This document shows positions 11,540 through 23,492 of a DNA stretch of 64,000 nt, in pieces. The notes under the pieces were generated by a model. The model saw only the letters and a program-made list of their open reading frames with translations. It was not told the origin of the DNA and did not search any database. Every line of letters begins with the position of its first letter. Positions within the stretch are counted from its first letter, which is position 1. Position numbers and translations under genes: made by a program. The stretch is taken from assembly GCA_026874595.1 (NCBI GenBank), contig CM049306.1:11803019-11867018 (forward strand), written 5' to 3'. The DNA is from Sipunculus nudus. Taxonomy: Eukaryota; Annelida; Sipuncula; Golfingiida; Sipunculidae.

Positions 11540-13874
11540 AGCTCAGCTGACTACAAGTCATCTGAGCTATGGTCATGGTCCATTGTCCGTCGTCCGTCTG
11601 TCTGTCTGTCTGTCCGTCCGTAGATGTAACACATTTTGAAACTGTAATACTTAGGAATCCAAAATTCGGCATAATGTTAGATGTCCCCAAGATCTCCTAC
11701 CAAGCCGAAAACTGGGTCTTTGCGACTTCATTCCTTTGAATAATTAAGGAAAAACCTCAATTTTTTTTTAAAAACCTATTTTCACACTTCAGGACTGCCT
11801 AATATCAAAACCACTCATCTGTTTTTCCTCATATTTGCCATAAATATTCCTCTATATAGTTCCTATGTACATGCCAGAAATTAGGTCTGTATTATATAAT
11901 TTAAAAAAGTTATGGGCTCAAACGTAATGCATTTTGTAAAAAATCAGGAAAGATATTTGATCACTTAACACAAAACATGTTAAAGCTAAGGACTTTTTTT
12001 CCAGTAATATAACTTTAATTAATCAAAATTAAATTGTATACCCAAAATTAGATCAATATCTTTTAAATTTTTAAAAATATTAGCAAAAATAAAAAATTGG
12101 TACCTTAAATTTTGCCCAACTTTGGCCACGGCACTTTTTTTCCTGTAAGTACTGTGGATTTAATTTTCACAGCATGTACACATAAGGATTTAATCTGTTA
12201 AAATCTGAAATTTGAAAATAAAAGCTGCAAAATTAGGCTAGTTATTGAATTTTTTTGGAGGCTCTTGTTGTATTCCCTTACATTGTCAAGCAGTCCACTT
12301 TGGTCACTGTAGGTCATTCAGTGCAGCTCTCTATGCTCCCCAGGCTGTTGGCATAATGTTAGATGTCCCAAAGATCTTCTATCAAGCTGAAACTGGGTCT
12401 TTGTGACTTTGTTCCTTTGAGAAATTAAGGAAAAACCTCAATTTTTTTTATTAAAAACTTATTTTCACACTTCAGGACTGCCTAATATCAAAACCACTCA
12501 TCTGTTTTTCCTCATATTTACCATAAATATTCCTCTATATAGTTCCTATGGACATGCCAGAAATAAGGTCTGTATTATATAATTTGAAAAAGTTATGGGC
12601 TCAAACATAATGCATTTTGTAAAAAATCAGGAAAGATATTTGATCACTTAACACAAAACATGTTAAAGCTAAGGACTTTTTTTCCAGTAATATAACTTTA
12701 ATTAATCAAAATTAAATTGTATACCCAAAATTAGATCAAAATCTTTAAAAAATTTTAAAATAATAGCAAAAATAAAAAATTGGTAACTTAAATTTTACCT
12801 AACTTTGGCCACGGCACGTTTTCTTCCTGTAAGTACTGTGGATTTAATTTTCACAGCATGTGCACATAAGGATTTAATCTGTTAAAATCTGAAAGTTGAA
12901 AATAAAAGCTGCAAAATTAGGCTAGTTATTGAATTTTTTGGAGGCTCTTGTTGTATTCCCTTACATTGTCAAGCAGTCCACTTTGCCCACGGTAGGTCAT
13001 TCAGTGCAGCTCTCTATGCTCCCCAGGCTGTTGGCATAATGTTATGCAATCCCATCACTAGGGCAAGCCCTCTCTCCACTGAGTTGAGCTTGATCAGGCT
13101 GTCTGCAGTTAATACCATACCACATGGAGCCTTTTTCTCCCCCCCCCCCCCCACCCCATTCTTTTGACAGACCTGTACTATGAACTAGATGAATCTTAAA
13201 ATTAACATTTTTTTCAGCAACGAGCAGTAACAACGGAGACCCCTCCCCCACCCACCCCTTCAATATTTAATACACAGGACTAATAAACAAGACGAATCTT
13301 ATAATTTTAATGTTAAATAATTTTTTTTTATGATACTTGGATAATTTTGATTTTTTTTTAAGAAAAAAATTTCAGGAATTTAATCCTAATATTCAAATGT
13401 GATAAAATATTAGGATCTAATTTAAGTGCTAACAGACAAGTTTTAAGAAGATATAAATACTTTGTAGCATATCATTCATATCTCTCAAAGTTGGCAGGGC
13501 CTAGGTGTGAATAACACTGTTACCTTAGTATTAAAATTAGGAATATTGGTCAAACTTTGTGGGATTAATTTTTAACTCATATGGCCATATATTTAACTTT
13601 TGAAAACTTAATTACCTTCACACATTATTTGTTTATGAAATGTTACTTTTATATAACAATTACCATAGGCCTATTTGTTACCTTGGTGCATCACTAAATG
13701 GTTTAGCTCATGTCCATTATTCTATAATTTACAGAGTTTCATTTTAGCAGGGCCATTTTCTCATAGCTTTTCTAATGAGAATTTACATGAAAAACCAAAA
13801 GAAATAAAAATATTTTGCAGTTACTAATATTTTCCAAAATTCAGCTGAGCGATGTGACCCATGGGTCCCTTGTT
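11540..13874 (+). repeat. Family A element, full length with internal duplication
   Basis: The 5' end has a hairpin: arm AGCTCAGCTGACT, short loop, arm AGTCATCTGAGCT (loop ACA here), followed by a GTCCGTC/GTCTGTC stretch. The 3' end has CAGCTGAGC (an inverted copy of the 5' GCTCAGCTG), the palindrome TGACCCATGGGTC and the tail CCTTGTT. The core holds two direct copies of a 682-bp unit (11668-12349 and 12350-13032); each begins GGCATAATGTTA. The copy at 53309 has only one unit. No protein is encoded. The layout resembles non-autonomous Helentron (HINE) elements; this is inference. Confidence 0.8.
11668..13032 (+). repeat. Two 682-bp direct repeats inside family A
   Basis: The stretch starting GGCATAATGTTAGATGTCCC at 11668 restarts at 12350 with near-identical sequence, including the TTGGTACCTTAAATTTTGCC-like segment and the 'caagcagtccactttg' segment. 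A third start at 13033 enters the unique 3' part. Identity looks high by eye, so the duplication is recent relative to the other copies. Confidence 0.85.
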
Positions 13875-13931
13875 TTAATATCCACATGTTTATAATGTGC
13901 TGGCTTCAATAGTGACCTTTCATGACAGCAA

Positions 13932-14345
13932 ATGACAAACAAAACACGCTTCCACACAACATATCCCATCATGCATATCGAAAGTGAAGGTAATATTTTC
14001 AACTTGTGTAAACTTTTTACAACAATAACTCGTGTAACAAACAAGAAACGAATCGATTCCAACTTTAATATCAGTACCCAGCGAGTGCCATTTTCGATGT
14101 ACAAACTGATGTTAGACATAGGCTGTAACGAAATGCCCCCTTATATAAATACCAGCCGCTCAGGCTCCATTAGACGAACAACTAAATACTACCGCCATCA
14201 TTTTAACTTTGTAAACCGCGATTTTTCTTATCTAAAATTCTATTCAAATTGTGATCACCTATATTTAGTAATTAGAAATATTTTACAAATAAGTGGCGAC
14301 ATTGAATTAAACCCTGGCCCAAAAAACAAAACGTTGGACATCTAA
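13932..14345 (+). pseudogene. N-terminal segment with 2A-like motif, CR1-like element
   Basis: This open frame of 137 codons starts at ATG and ends at a single TAA, beyond which the same frame continues directly into the endonuclease domain (HINIRSILNK). The frame is basic and has no domain I recognise until its end, where SGDIELNPGP at 14292-14321 is a full match to the D-x-E-x-N-P-G-P 2A consensus. In some CR1-like and trypanosome retrotransposons such a motif near the N-terminus of the polyprotein causes ribosomes to skip one peptide bond (published family knowledge). Function here is inferred only from the motif. The TAA between motif and endonuclease would stop translation unless it is a late mutation. 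Confidence 0.7.
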
Positions 14346-15070
14346 CATATTAATATCCGCAGCATTTTAAATAAGATAGAAGATGTAGAAATCGAAATAC
14401 AAAATTTTGACATTGTCTGCTTTACAGAGACCCACTTAGACAGTACAGTTCCAAATGAAAAAATACTAAAACCTGGTTATCAGGTGCCCGAAAGGCTTAG
14501 ACAGATCGAGACATGGAGGTGGCATAGGAGTATATATTAAGAATACCCTAGCTTATAAAAGAAAACATGATCTTGAATCAAAATATATTGAATCAATATG
14601 TGTAGAAATAATGAACCAGCCATCCAAATTTGTATGTACCACAGTTTACAAACCTCTAAATCAACCTGTAGAAAGCTGGGAAAATCTTAAAGAATTTCTC
14701 TTTGATTTGAATTCTCTGCCAAACACAAGGCATACAGTTGTTGGCGACCTTAACTGCGATCTGATGGTGACATCACCAACCCCCAAACTTAGAACCATAC
14801 TGAAAGAGTTAGATCTTCACCAACATATGTCAACCTACCAGACTAACAAACAATACGGCAACCCTCCTGGACATGGCTATTACAAATTTTGATGAATATA
14901 CAATTCAATCAGGAACCTTCCCTAAGAATTACAGCGACCATTGTGCAATATTTATAAAGATAAACTGGTTCACAAATAGTCACTTACAATCAAAACCCTT
15001 CAAAGTTTGGAAATACAAAAATGGTAATTATGAGGAAATGAGACTTAGAAATGTAAACTTAGAAATGTAA
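14346..15070 (+). pseudogene. Endonuclease domain of CR1-like element, frameshifted
   Basis: The domain is read by moving between frames. It starts with NIRSILNK, then FTETHLD at 14421-14441 (the catalytic Glu motif of exonuclease-endonuclease-phosphatase folds), then HGGGIGVYIKN after a frameshift near 14490, GDLNCD at 14753-14770 (usual form GDFN) and SDHCAI at 14933-14950 (the conserved SDH motif). These are the landmarks of the target-nicking endonuclease of CR1-type elements. A second shift falls near 14850-14890. A short duplicated stretch around 15045-15075 (ttagaaatgtaaact twice) adds a stop. The active site is intact in pieces, but no continuous protein could be made. Confidence 0.8.
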
Positions 15071-15555
15071 ACTGGAACAATATTTTTAACGCAACAGATG
15101 ATATAGAAGCTATCTATGACAAAATAATAACAGAAATTCAAAACATAAAAATCCAATGCATACCTACTCATATTATTACACATAATTCTTATAATAAAGA
15201 ATGGTACACCCGAGATCTTAAACTGTTTAAAAGAAAATGCCTCAGGCTTCGTACAAGAGCAATGAAATCAAACAAGCCTAAAGACATGGAAATCTATAAA
15301 TCTACTAGAAATAAGTTCAACACAGAAGCAAGAAAAGCCAAAGCCAATTACCCATCAAAAGTTGCAGCTGAACTTAAAAATAACCTACATAATGAAAAAC
15401 AGTGGTGGAAAACTGTAAATATCTTAATGAAGGGTAATAACCAACAACTCATACCTCCACTCATCAATAAAGATGGAACATTTGCAACAGAGTCAAAGGA
15501 TAAGGCAAATTTATTAAATGAACAATTTATTAAACAAAGTCTGAAGGCCTCCTCA
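15071..15555 (+). pseudogene. Linker between endonuclease and reverse transcriptase
   Basis: This part encodes the Lys-rich linker usual between the two enzyme domains: EWYTRDLKLFKRKC, then a run including ARKAKANYPSKVAAEL, QWWKTVNILM and DKANLLNEQFIKQS. The last motif normally precedes the start of the reverse transcriptase domain. The frame breaks at about 15540, where the sequence jumps to a much later part of the reverse transcriptase. Confidence 0.65.
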
Positions 15556-16523
15556 CCAAATTGTCATCAGTTGGAATTAAAGGAAAATTACTTCGGTGGT
15601 TAGCACAGTATTTAAAAAATAGGAAAAAAAGAGTAATAATTGAAAATGAACTTTCTGATTGGGGATCACTTCATGCAGGAGTACCCCAAGGGTCCATACT
15701 GGGACCCCTATTATTTTTAATATTCATCAACGACATCACAGAAAACATAGTGAGCAATATTAGATTATTTGCTGATGATACTATGTTATATCTCACCATA
15801 GAAAATCCATCATTAGCAGAAAAAATATTAAACAATGACTTGGATAAAATATTTAAATGGTCCACAAAATGGTTAGTCACTTTTAACGCAAAGAAAACCA
15901 AATCCTTAATATTTTCATCTAAATCATCTAAAACTTCTCACCCAGACCTATATTTAAATGGCATTAAAATAAATAAATTTAACAGTCACAAACATCTAGG
16001 ATTAACATTCAGAAAGGACTGTAAATGGAATGATCACATAGAAAATATAAAAGCCAAAGCAAACTCTAAAGTATTTATACTAAGCAAACTGAAATATATG
16101 CTTGATAGGAAAACTCTTGAAAACATATACTTCACTTATATAAGGCCAATATTGGAATATAGCAATGTTGTGTGGTGTAACTGCACACAAGAGCAAAGTG
16201 ATACATTGGAGGCAGTGCAGCTACAAGCTGCCAGGATTGTGACAGGCTGTGTCAGAGGAACTAGCCATGCCAAACTATACAAAGAAACAGGCTGGCCCCA
16301 ATTAAAAAAACGTAGGGAAAACTCTGTGGTCATCCAACTACACAAAATGTTAAAACAAGAAACTCCAAAGTACCTTTACCTTCTATTACCTCCACCAAGA
16401 AACTATACCTTTAATACAAGGTCAAGTGCTCTACTCAATATACAAAACATTTTCTCTAGAACAGAGCTGTACTACAACTCCTTCCTACCAAAATCTATAC
16501 GACTATTAAAACAAACTAGATGA
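15556..16523 (+). pseudogene. Reverse transcriptase, C-terminal part (fingers and first palm motif deleted)
   Basis: The 320-codon frame begins with SSVGIKGKLLRWLAQYLKNR, a mid-domain motif of CR1/Jockey reverse transcriptases. It has GVPQGSILGPLLF, the catalytic FADD at 15768-15779, and HLGLTF with a thumb region ending in YIRPILEYSNVVW. The upstream motifs, including the first catalytic Asp, are absent: the sequence passes from FIKQS directly to EGLLTKLSS. I infer an internal deletion of roughly 150 codons plus a frame change. The frame ends at TGA (16521-16523), but shifting one base gives KLDDRLK, so this stop comes from a further frameshift. The enzyme is inactive. Confidence 0.85.
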
Positions 16524-16526
16524 TAG

Positions 16527-16920
16527 ACTTAAACACTGCCAGACCAGTAAATTGCTAAAATATAATATATCAAGAGAAATTGCTAAAAACAAACCACCTA
16601 AATATTATAATTCAGGATCAAGAAGAGCCCAGATAATTCACACACGGCTAAGAACACAGTGCAGTAATCTAAACCATGATTTATATAGAAGACACTTATC
16701 AAACGATTCAAAATGCCAATGTGGATTCGAAACAGAAAACGCAGAACATTACCTACTGCAGTGTCACCTCCATGTCAACTCTAGATATAAACATCTCCCC
16801 TTAGATATACCTGTAGAAGAACTTCTTTATGGAAATCCCTATGCAAGCCACATCAGAAATGAAGAAATTTTTGAAGCAGTATCTTCATACATAGAAGACA
16901 CAAAAAGGTTCAAAATATAA
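16527..16920 (+). pseudogene. C-terminal Cys/His region of CR1-like polyprotein
   Basis: After the frameshift the protein continues through KLLKYNISREIAKN, RRAQIIHTRLRTQC, then a CQCGFETENAEHYLLQC motif and ends at TAA. The C-x-CG-x-E-x-H-x-LL-x-C cluster is a zinc-binding-like feature found at the C-terminus of many non-LTR retrotransposon polyproteins. The frame is open over its whole length, so the decay seen upstream has spared this part. Confidence 0.75.
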
Positions 16921-17325
16921 TATTCCCCACCATATTTTCCCCTAAAAGTGATATTCATAATTCAGTCATGAAATTAGTCCTAATATACTAGGACCTGAAA
17001 CAAAAATGAAACAAAAACAATTTTAAATACTTGTCTTCCAAATGATTAAATAAATTTAAAAAAAAAGAACAAATGAACAATTTCTTCCATTCTTACTAAG
17101 AAAATTTACAACTTGCCTTCACTTACCCAACATCCATACCACCCTACCTCACCTAAACTCACTCACATCCAAACACTCTGAATACTGCCATTGTATATTG
17201 TTAATGGAAACATTCTGGAGAGAGTCAAGGTAAGCTTTAAGTAGCTTGCACTTAATCCCACTGATGCTTGTATTATGTGATTTATATGTGCATATTCAGT
17301 ATCAATAAAATATCTAAAACAAAAA
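16921..17325 (+). other. 3' UTR of the CR1-like element
   Basis: Non-coding tail after the polyprotein stop. It is A- and C-rich and has CAATAAAAT at about 17303, a polyadenylation signal. The exact end and target-site duplication are not clear. Confidence 0.5.
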
Positions 17326-17349
17326 CAAATGAAACCACCTCCTTAGGTG

Positions 17350-17500
17350 ACATGGTTCTATAGCTTTAAGTCATCTGAGCTACAGCAGTAGTCCTTTGTC
17401 TGTGGTCTGTCCATCTAGCTATCCATTAACAGGGCAAGTTTTGAAACAACTGGACTTACAAATCCAAAATTTGACATACAGTTAGGTGTCAGATATATAA
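17350..17500 (+). repeat. Family A 5'-end remnant
   Basis: TAAGTCATCTGAGCTACAG followed by GTCTGTCC-like sequence and the family A phrase 'ggacttacaaatccaaaatt' mark a 5'-truncated copy with only the right hairpin arm. Confidence 0.6.
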
Positions 17501-17876
17501 GAAAAACCTGTTTTAACAACGGATATAGATGACATCAAAGATAATGTTTTTACCTGTTTTCAGTTTCAAAAAGTGTAATTTAAGAGTAATGTTATGACTC
17601 ATTAGCTATCAGTGTCATTGGTATAATTTATGCTGTCAGCAGCAGGACGTTTTGCTGTATGCTGCATGAGCAGGATACTTCTAATTTTACATCCCAGCTG
17701 TTACTGCTTAGGTCTCAAACTTCAGTCACATGGCCTAAAGAAAAGATAAATAGAATATAACATCTAAATTACAAAGGGAGAATGAATTAGAGCTGCTATT
17801 GCAAGACAATGTAAGATTTTATATAACATAAATAAGAGTAACACAGTATTACCTAAGTTAACACATAGGCCTCTTG
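17501..17876. other. No gene seen
   Basis: Unassigned AT-rich sequence between two repeats. Confidence 0.4.
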
Positions 17877-19400
17877 TTGTATCCCCAGACAAAGTCAGGG
17901 GAAAGTATGGTATAGGCACGGTCGTGCCGTTGCCTCCACTGCGACAGAGATTTCATTCAGGCGAGATAACTAAAAAAATATTTTACGGATCTTTACAAAA
18001 CTTGACATGTGCATAGATATGGATGACAGGAGGAAGCCTATTTAAAATGGGGTCATGGCCAAAGTTGACCAAAGATCTTGGATAATGTTGTCATGTACGC
18101 AAAACTGGTGGCGCCATCTATTATCTGTTTCTTGTTTTTGTGCCGGTTTATACCAGAATCATTGCAACTTGACAGTATTGTGAAGATTAATAGTCAAAAA
18201 CTAAATGGACAGATTTCTTTCATATTATGCATATCCATAGGTATGGGTATGGGATGATGCATATTTAAATCGTGGTCATTACCTATCCTATGAGAGTGGC
18301 CTTGACTTTAAACATTGCCATATAGTGAAAATCACACAAAATCATAAATATCTTAATAAGGAATGCATGGAATAATCCAAAAATCAAATTGACTGATGAT
18401 CTTGGATAGCTTTGTCTTCTGCAGAAAACAGGTGGGTTCACTTTCTGTCCTTTTCTTGTTTTTGTACCTTCTAAAACCCCATTATTGCCACTTAACGGTA
18501 CTGTGAGCATTATAAGTAAAAAACTAATGGACAGATTTGGCTAAAATTACACATGTCCATTGATCTCGGATACCTCCATCTTGTATTCAAGATTGGTAGT
18601 GTCATCTTGCCATCAGTTTTTGTGTGGCGTCCATCTGTACATCTGTGCTTTGGGTGAAAATTGCTTATATCTCAGGAGTGGTTCAAGGTATGCGTCCAAA
18701 ATTTAGCATGTCCAACCATCTTTGAGAGTTTTCTCTTTTCTTGTTTTCGTGCCTTCTAATACCCCATCATTGCCACTTAATGGTGGTGCCACCTACCTTA
18801 CCATTTACATAGTATACAAGAATGCCCTTTTCTCAGGAACAATTTGCTGATTTGGCCTGAAATTGTGCATGTCCATAGATCTTGGATACCTCCATCTAAT
18901 GTTCAAGACTAGTGGCACCATCTGCAATTCTTTTCATGTGGCGTCCATCTGTACATTTGCTTTAGGTGAAAATTGCTCATATCTGAGGATTCATTCAACG
19001 TATATGTCTGAAATTAGGCATGTACATCCACCTTGGAGAGTTTTCTCATAAAGCAGAAAGATGTTGGCACCTACCTTACCGTTTTCATAGTATACATCAA
19101 TGTCCTTTTCTAAGGAATGATTTGTTGTATTGGCCTGAAATTATGTTTTCCATAGATCTTGGATACCTCCATCTCATATTCATGACTGGTAGTGTCATCT
19201 TCAATATTTTTTGTGCGATGTCCATGTGCTGTAGGTGAATATTGATCATATCTGAGGAATCATTCAATGTGTTGGTAAGTGTGTTGGTTTGCAATTTGGC
19301 ATTTACATCCATCTTGTAGAGTTTTCTCATCAACTAGACAGATGGCGCCACCTACCTTACCATTTTAATACTTAAACTTAATTGCCTTTTCTCAAGAATG
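17877..19400 (+). repeat. Family E element with tandem core
   Basis: The 5' end has the hairpin arms CCCCAGAC and GTCAGGGG with loop AAA, and shortly after it a second perfect hairpin, GGCACG-GT-CGTGCC. The core repeats phrases such as 'cctgaaattgtgcatgtcca' and 'cttggatacctccatct' and includes GGTGGCGCCATC (18106) and GATGGCGCCACC (19341). The same core units occur inside families D and A'. The 3' end was not found. Confidence 0.6.
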
Positions 19401-22400
19401 AATCACCATATTGGCCCCCATATTTGGTGAAAAATATTGTTTCTCAAGTTAATAGATTGAAAAAACCATGGTTGCTTGCCAAGTGTCAATATAAGCTGCT
19501 GAAGATGGGGGCCTATTCTTAAAGGGGAGGATTACTATGTCTGGGGAAACAATGCGCAGGTGCCAAGACATGTCTAGTTTCAAGTATATTTCTTCATATT
19601 TTGAGAGTGTATTTTGAGATTTACTTATGGTTTTAGACCATTTAGATCTACCAAGATGATCAGTGCTGGTCAATGCATGCAGAAGACCTGATCACATTGT
19701 CTTCAAATCTAAATCTCCAAACCACACAGGACTTGGTAAATTTCAGAGGCAAGGACAGAAGCCTGTAGGTTATCAATAACTTTACTCAGGAAGTAACATG
19801 GTGATACCAAGAGGTGGTGTCATTTCTGTTATCAATGTATTTAATGAATGTAAAAAATTTTGAAATTAAATAAGTTCCATGTAAAAACGGACAGCTAATA
19901 AGAGTTCTGACTTATTTATAAAAGAATGCTGAAGGTTTAAATGTGGGTTCAGATTAAGCTGCAAAATGGAAACTAAATTCATCGGTTGCCAGTAGCAGAA
20001 TGGTATGTTCCATCAAAGCTACCTTATGATCTAATAAAGGTATAAAGAAAAAGAATCACTCTCAAACAGTTAAAAAGGAATCATAGTATTTATCTGTTAT
20101 AAGTATTACAGTTACTGTAATTTGCAATGTAATTAATAATGATAGAATTATTCTACTCTGAAACAAGATGTTATTGATTACAGTTACTGATTAGGCCAAA
20201 AAAACATTCTTTGTTTCTGATTACATGGCCAAAATAAATAGGGTAGGTAGGGCAAAAAAATTTTTTTTCAAGAAATTTTTTTATTGACAAAATTATTGAG
20301 GATTTCAGGTCTTATCATGTTAAAAGTGTACATATTTAATCTATATAAGAATACAATACAATTTTCTACATGTTTAATAATGATTATAATATAATATAAA
20401 ATAATTTGATATTAAATAATAATATTAATAAAAAAATATTTTATTTAAAAAGTACAAACTTAAGTAATAAATGACAAGTTCCATTACCAATTGTTACCAG
20501 GCAATTTGACGCACAAGTTGTGAACTTCATTACTATATATAGCAGTACTATATGTGGCATTTCAGGGGCGGGAAAATATATTATAATTATAAAAGCCTAT
20601 GTGGTATCATTTCTGAATCCCCCAATAGATGGTGACAAAACGGAACTTCTAAAACTTTGAGAATTAAAGGAGGGAATGAGAATTAATGACGATAATTATA
20701 TGAGCTGTATAATAAATTTTTGGGTAAGATTTTACATGGGAATAAGATGACAAAATATTCATAATCCCAACCCAATCTCATCATATTTGCTGGTAAAAAT
20801 TCATCTCAAGCTATGTTTTATAGTCTGTCTGTTCAAACTCTCCAAGAATCCTACCATTCTCTGCCAGTTTTCTGCTTCTCAGAAAAACACTGACCTCGCT
20901 TCATGCTCGTGCAAACAGGCAATATTTAGGGCACTAGGGCCTGAAAACAATCTTAATATATTAAAAAAAAAGGATAAATTATATCACATTAATTAGCAGT
21001 ATTTGTTAATGTTAAATGGTACGCAAACTTCTTTGTAGTTTCACGCTTTGGAACAATCATATACCTCACAAATATGAGATTGTGGTATGATCGATCGATG
21101 GTACATTGTCTGCTTTAATTAATTTGCCAGTTTTGGGTTGCTGTTTTGTAAGGGTCGGTAACATAACCAGAAACAAAGATTTAAGTTTTTTTGGCCTTAT
21201 GAGGGTGTGATTCAACAAAGATTGCATAGAAACCACGATCTTATTTTGTGTCAGCTCATGGTTATTTTGGAAGCCAGTCATATTTAATCAGATACATGTG
21301 ATGGCATTCTCATGGCCACATAAATTTAATGTAACACATTTTATACATCCACACACATATTCATGCAATCAAATAAGGATAGAAAACAAGGTCTGTCACT
21401 TATTATGTCATTTATTACAATGGCCCAATAACCAGCTGGCAATGCTCAAATTAAATGTCATTCATTCCAAGCATAAAAGTAGATTGCCTGGGAGAGGATA
21501 TTAATATGAACTAGTTATTTATTATAATGCATTAAAACTTCTCAAGGGGCACTGCCAGGTGAACTCAAACATCAAGAGATACAATTATAATTATAAATAC
21601 AAGGCATAGTGCTGGGGGAGCCCAAAACAGGCCATCCTTGCATAATAACACAAAGGCATGGATATCAAGTAGTGCCAGTATATTAAAATTAGGCGCAAAA
21701 TGGAGCACCAATGAAGTGTAGATGGCAGAAAAAGCATGGTTTCTTGCGAAATGCTGCTCCGCAGCATGGAAAAATTGTGAAAAGACTGATTATCATATGT
21801 TAAACTCAGACCATCATTTGTGTGTATGTGCAGTGGAGAAATAATCAAGTGTGATAAATTTTCATCGAATCAGGTACCTGCTGACCTTTGAAGCCATGTA
21901 GCGGAAGTTTAAGCCCCGGGTCACCTGTGCAATGACCCAAATTTAGAATCATCAGGTCACTGTCACTGTCCCATGGTTTTTAAGCCTATTGAATCACAAT
22001 GTTATAATGTTTCACGTGAGCTGCAAATATACGATTTGCTTTGTGTTTTACCCGTGTCGATTTCATGACGATCATGCACTGTCAACAATACGGTGGCACG
22101 CATGTATTACAGTCAATCGTGCGTTGAGGTATTCGTTATTTTTAATGAAGACACATTAATAAAGTACAATGAAATGACAAACACCATACAGGTATATATT
22201 TTATTTACTGAAATGGCCACATACGTACCTACTTTCCGCTGGAACCGACATCGTTTGGTGTCATGACGGATTTGGTTCAACACGGCTGAGGTTGCCACAC
22301 ATACAAACCATTTGAACATAATCACTGATAACGATGGAAATTGGACTTTCCAGATAAAATCACAAAATAAAAATCATTAGTCTTAGTAAATATATTACCA

Positions 22401-23304
22401 GAAAATTCAGTTATATTTATTTTACATTTAACTGACCGGTTAATAAAGCGTTCATTATCCCCTTATTGACCAACATATTTCAGTGATTACAGTAATACGT
22501 ATGTGCCGTGCCTTGATGGTCAGTTGTAACAATTAAATCAAGGGTTACTTAATTCAGTTTTAGAGCCCATTTTAGAAATACGGTGAATAAATTCAAAATA
22601 AATTATTCTTTCCATCCTTCAGTTATCTTTAGCCAGTTAAAAATATGCCCAATGCAGCGGATTGGGGCTCGTTACGCATGCGCAAAGTAAGCACAATCTA
22701 ATGAATCAACTCTACTTTTGACGATCTTTAAGGATTTAAACAGTCACTCGATTGTGATAGCATTTTGCTTCAGACTCTTAATTTTATTCAAAAAGCCATT
22801 TAACTCGATATTTGCATTCTTATATTACTTAACCTAGTAAGAAACGGCAATAATGACATCGTTTCACAGAACAAAATGTTATCCGATGCATCTGACTCTG
22901 GCATTGTACAAATCTTACCTGACAACTGAACCCCGACTTTAAATGTAATGATTCTGTTGTTATTCCTTAAATATAAACATTTATTAAAGCTGTTTCATTT
23001 ATTTTTATGTTTATAAACCATGTTAGTACTACGGGGACGTTAGTTGTCATCTTGTACCGCAGGGAGTGATACTTTAATTCGATAAGTATCAGGTGGTTGG
23101 GAGGTCTCTGAAGTCTAGGTGAGACTTCTTTAATGGACTTTTCCTGAAACAAAACTTTAACGGCTATTCTCCAGGGGGATCCTTTAAGTCAGGGTGCGAC
23201 TTTGTAATAAGGATGCAACTTCTGCAACGACTTTTACGGTAGAAGCTGGAGGAACACTGGTGGTGACCACGCCCTCATCTGCATATTAAAGTAGTATATA
23301 TATG
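19401..23304. other. No gene seen
   Basis: Mostly unique AT-rich DNA with a very AT-rich patch at about 20200-20460. Near 22655-22690 there is an ATTGG motif and a CGCATGCGCA motif (NRF1-like), a pairing found in some promoters, but no first exon could be placed beside it. Confidence 0.4.
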
Positions 23305-23487
23305 CAGGGGCGGATCCAGGATTTAGGAAAAGGAGAGGTCAAACCCAGGAGGACTAATGAAAAATCTAAAAAAAGGTCCTCAGGTCTGGAAAAGAGGGGT
23401 CCAGGCCAAAATTTTGTCTGAAACCCTTAAAATTAGGTTGCTTTAGATGAAAAAGGGGGATCTGGACCTCCCCTGGATCCACTTCTG
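23305..23487. mobile_element. MITE with terminal inverted repeats and ATATG duplication
   Basis: The left end CAGGGGCGGATCCAGG pairs with the right end, whose complement reads CAGAAGTGGATCCAGG. ATATG is present directly on both sides (23300-23304 and 23488-23492). The 183-bp interior is purine-rich and non-coding. A related, reversed sequence lies at about 35735-35935. The superfamily is not assigned. Confidence 0.7.
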
Positions 23488-23492
23488 ATATG

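Larger units (their letters stand above)
13880..17325 (+). mobile_element. Degenerate CR1-like non-LTR retrotransposon
   Basis: One plus-oriented element carries, in order, an N-terminal segment ending in a 2A-like motif, an apurinic-endonuclease-like domain, the C-terminal half of a reverse transcriptase, and a Cys/His C-terminal region, then a 3' UTR with an AATAAA signal at about 17305. This domain order is that of CR1/Jockey-group retrotransposons (family knowledge). Frameshifts, stops and an internal deletion make it inactive. Its 5' boundary is not sharp; it begins shortly after the 3' end of a family A element (13874). I could not identify a target-site duplication. Confidence 0.85.

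Noticed and set aside
11540-13874. Family A as a classical DNA transposon with terminal inverted repeats
   Set aside because: The inverted match is sub-terminal, each end forms its own hairpin, and no fixed target duplication is visible.
22655-22700. Possible promoter with ATTGG and CGCATGCGCA motifs
   Set aside because: No first exon, start codon context or other support nearby; noted only in the region entry.
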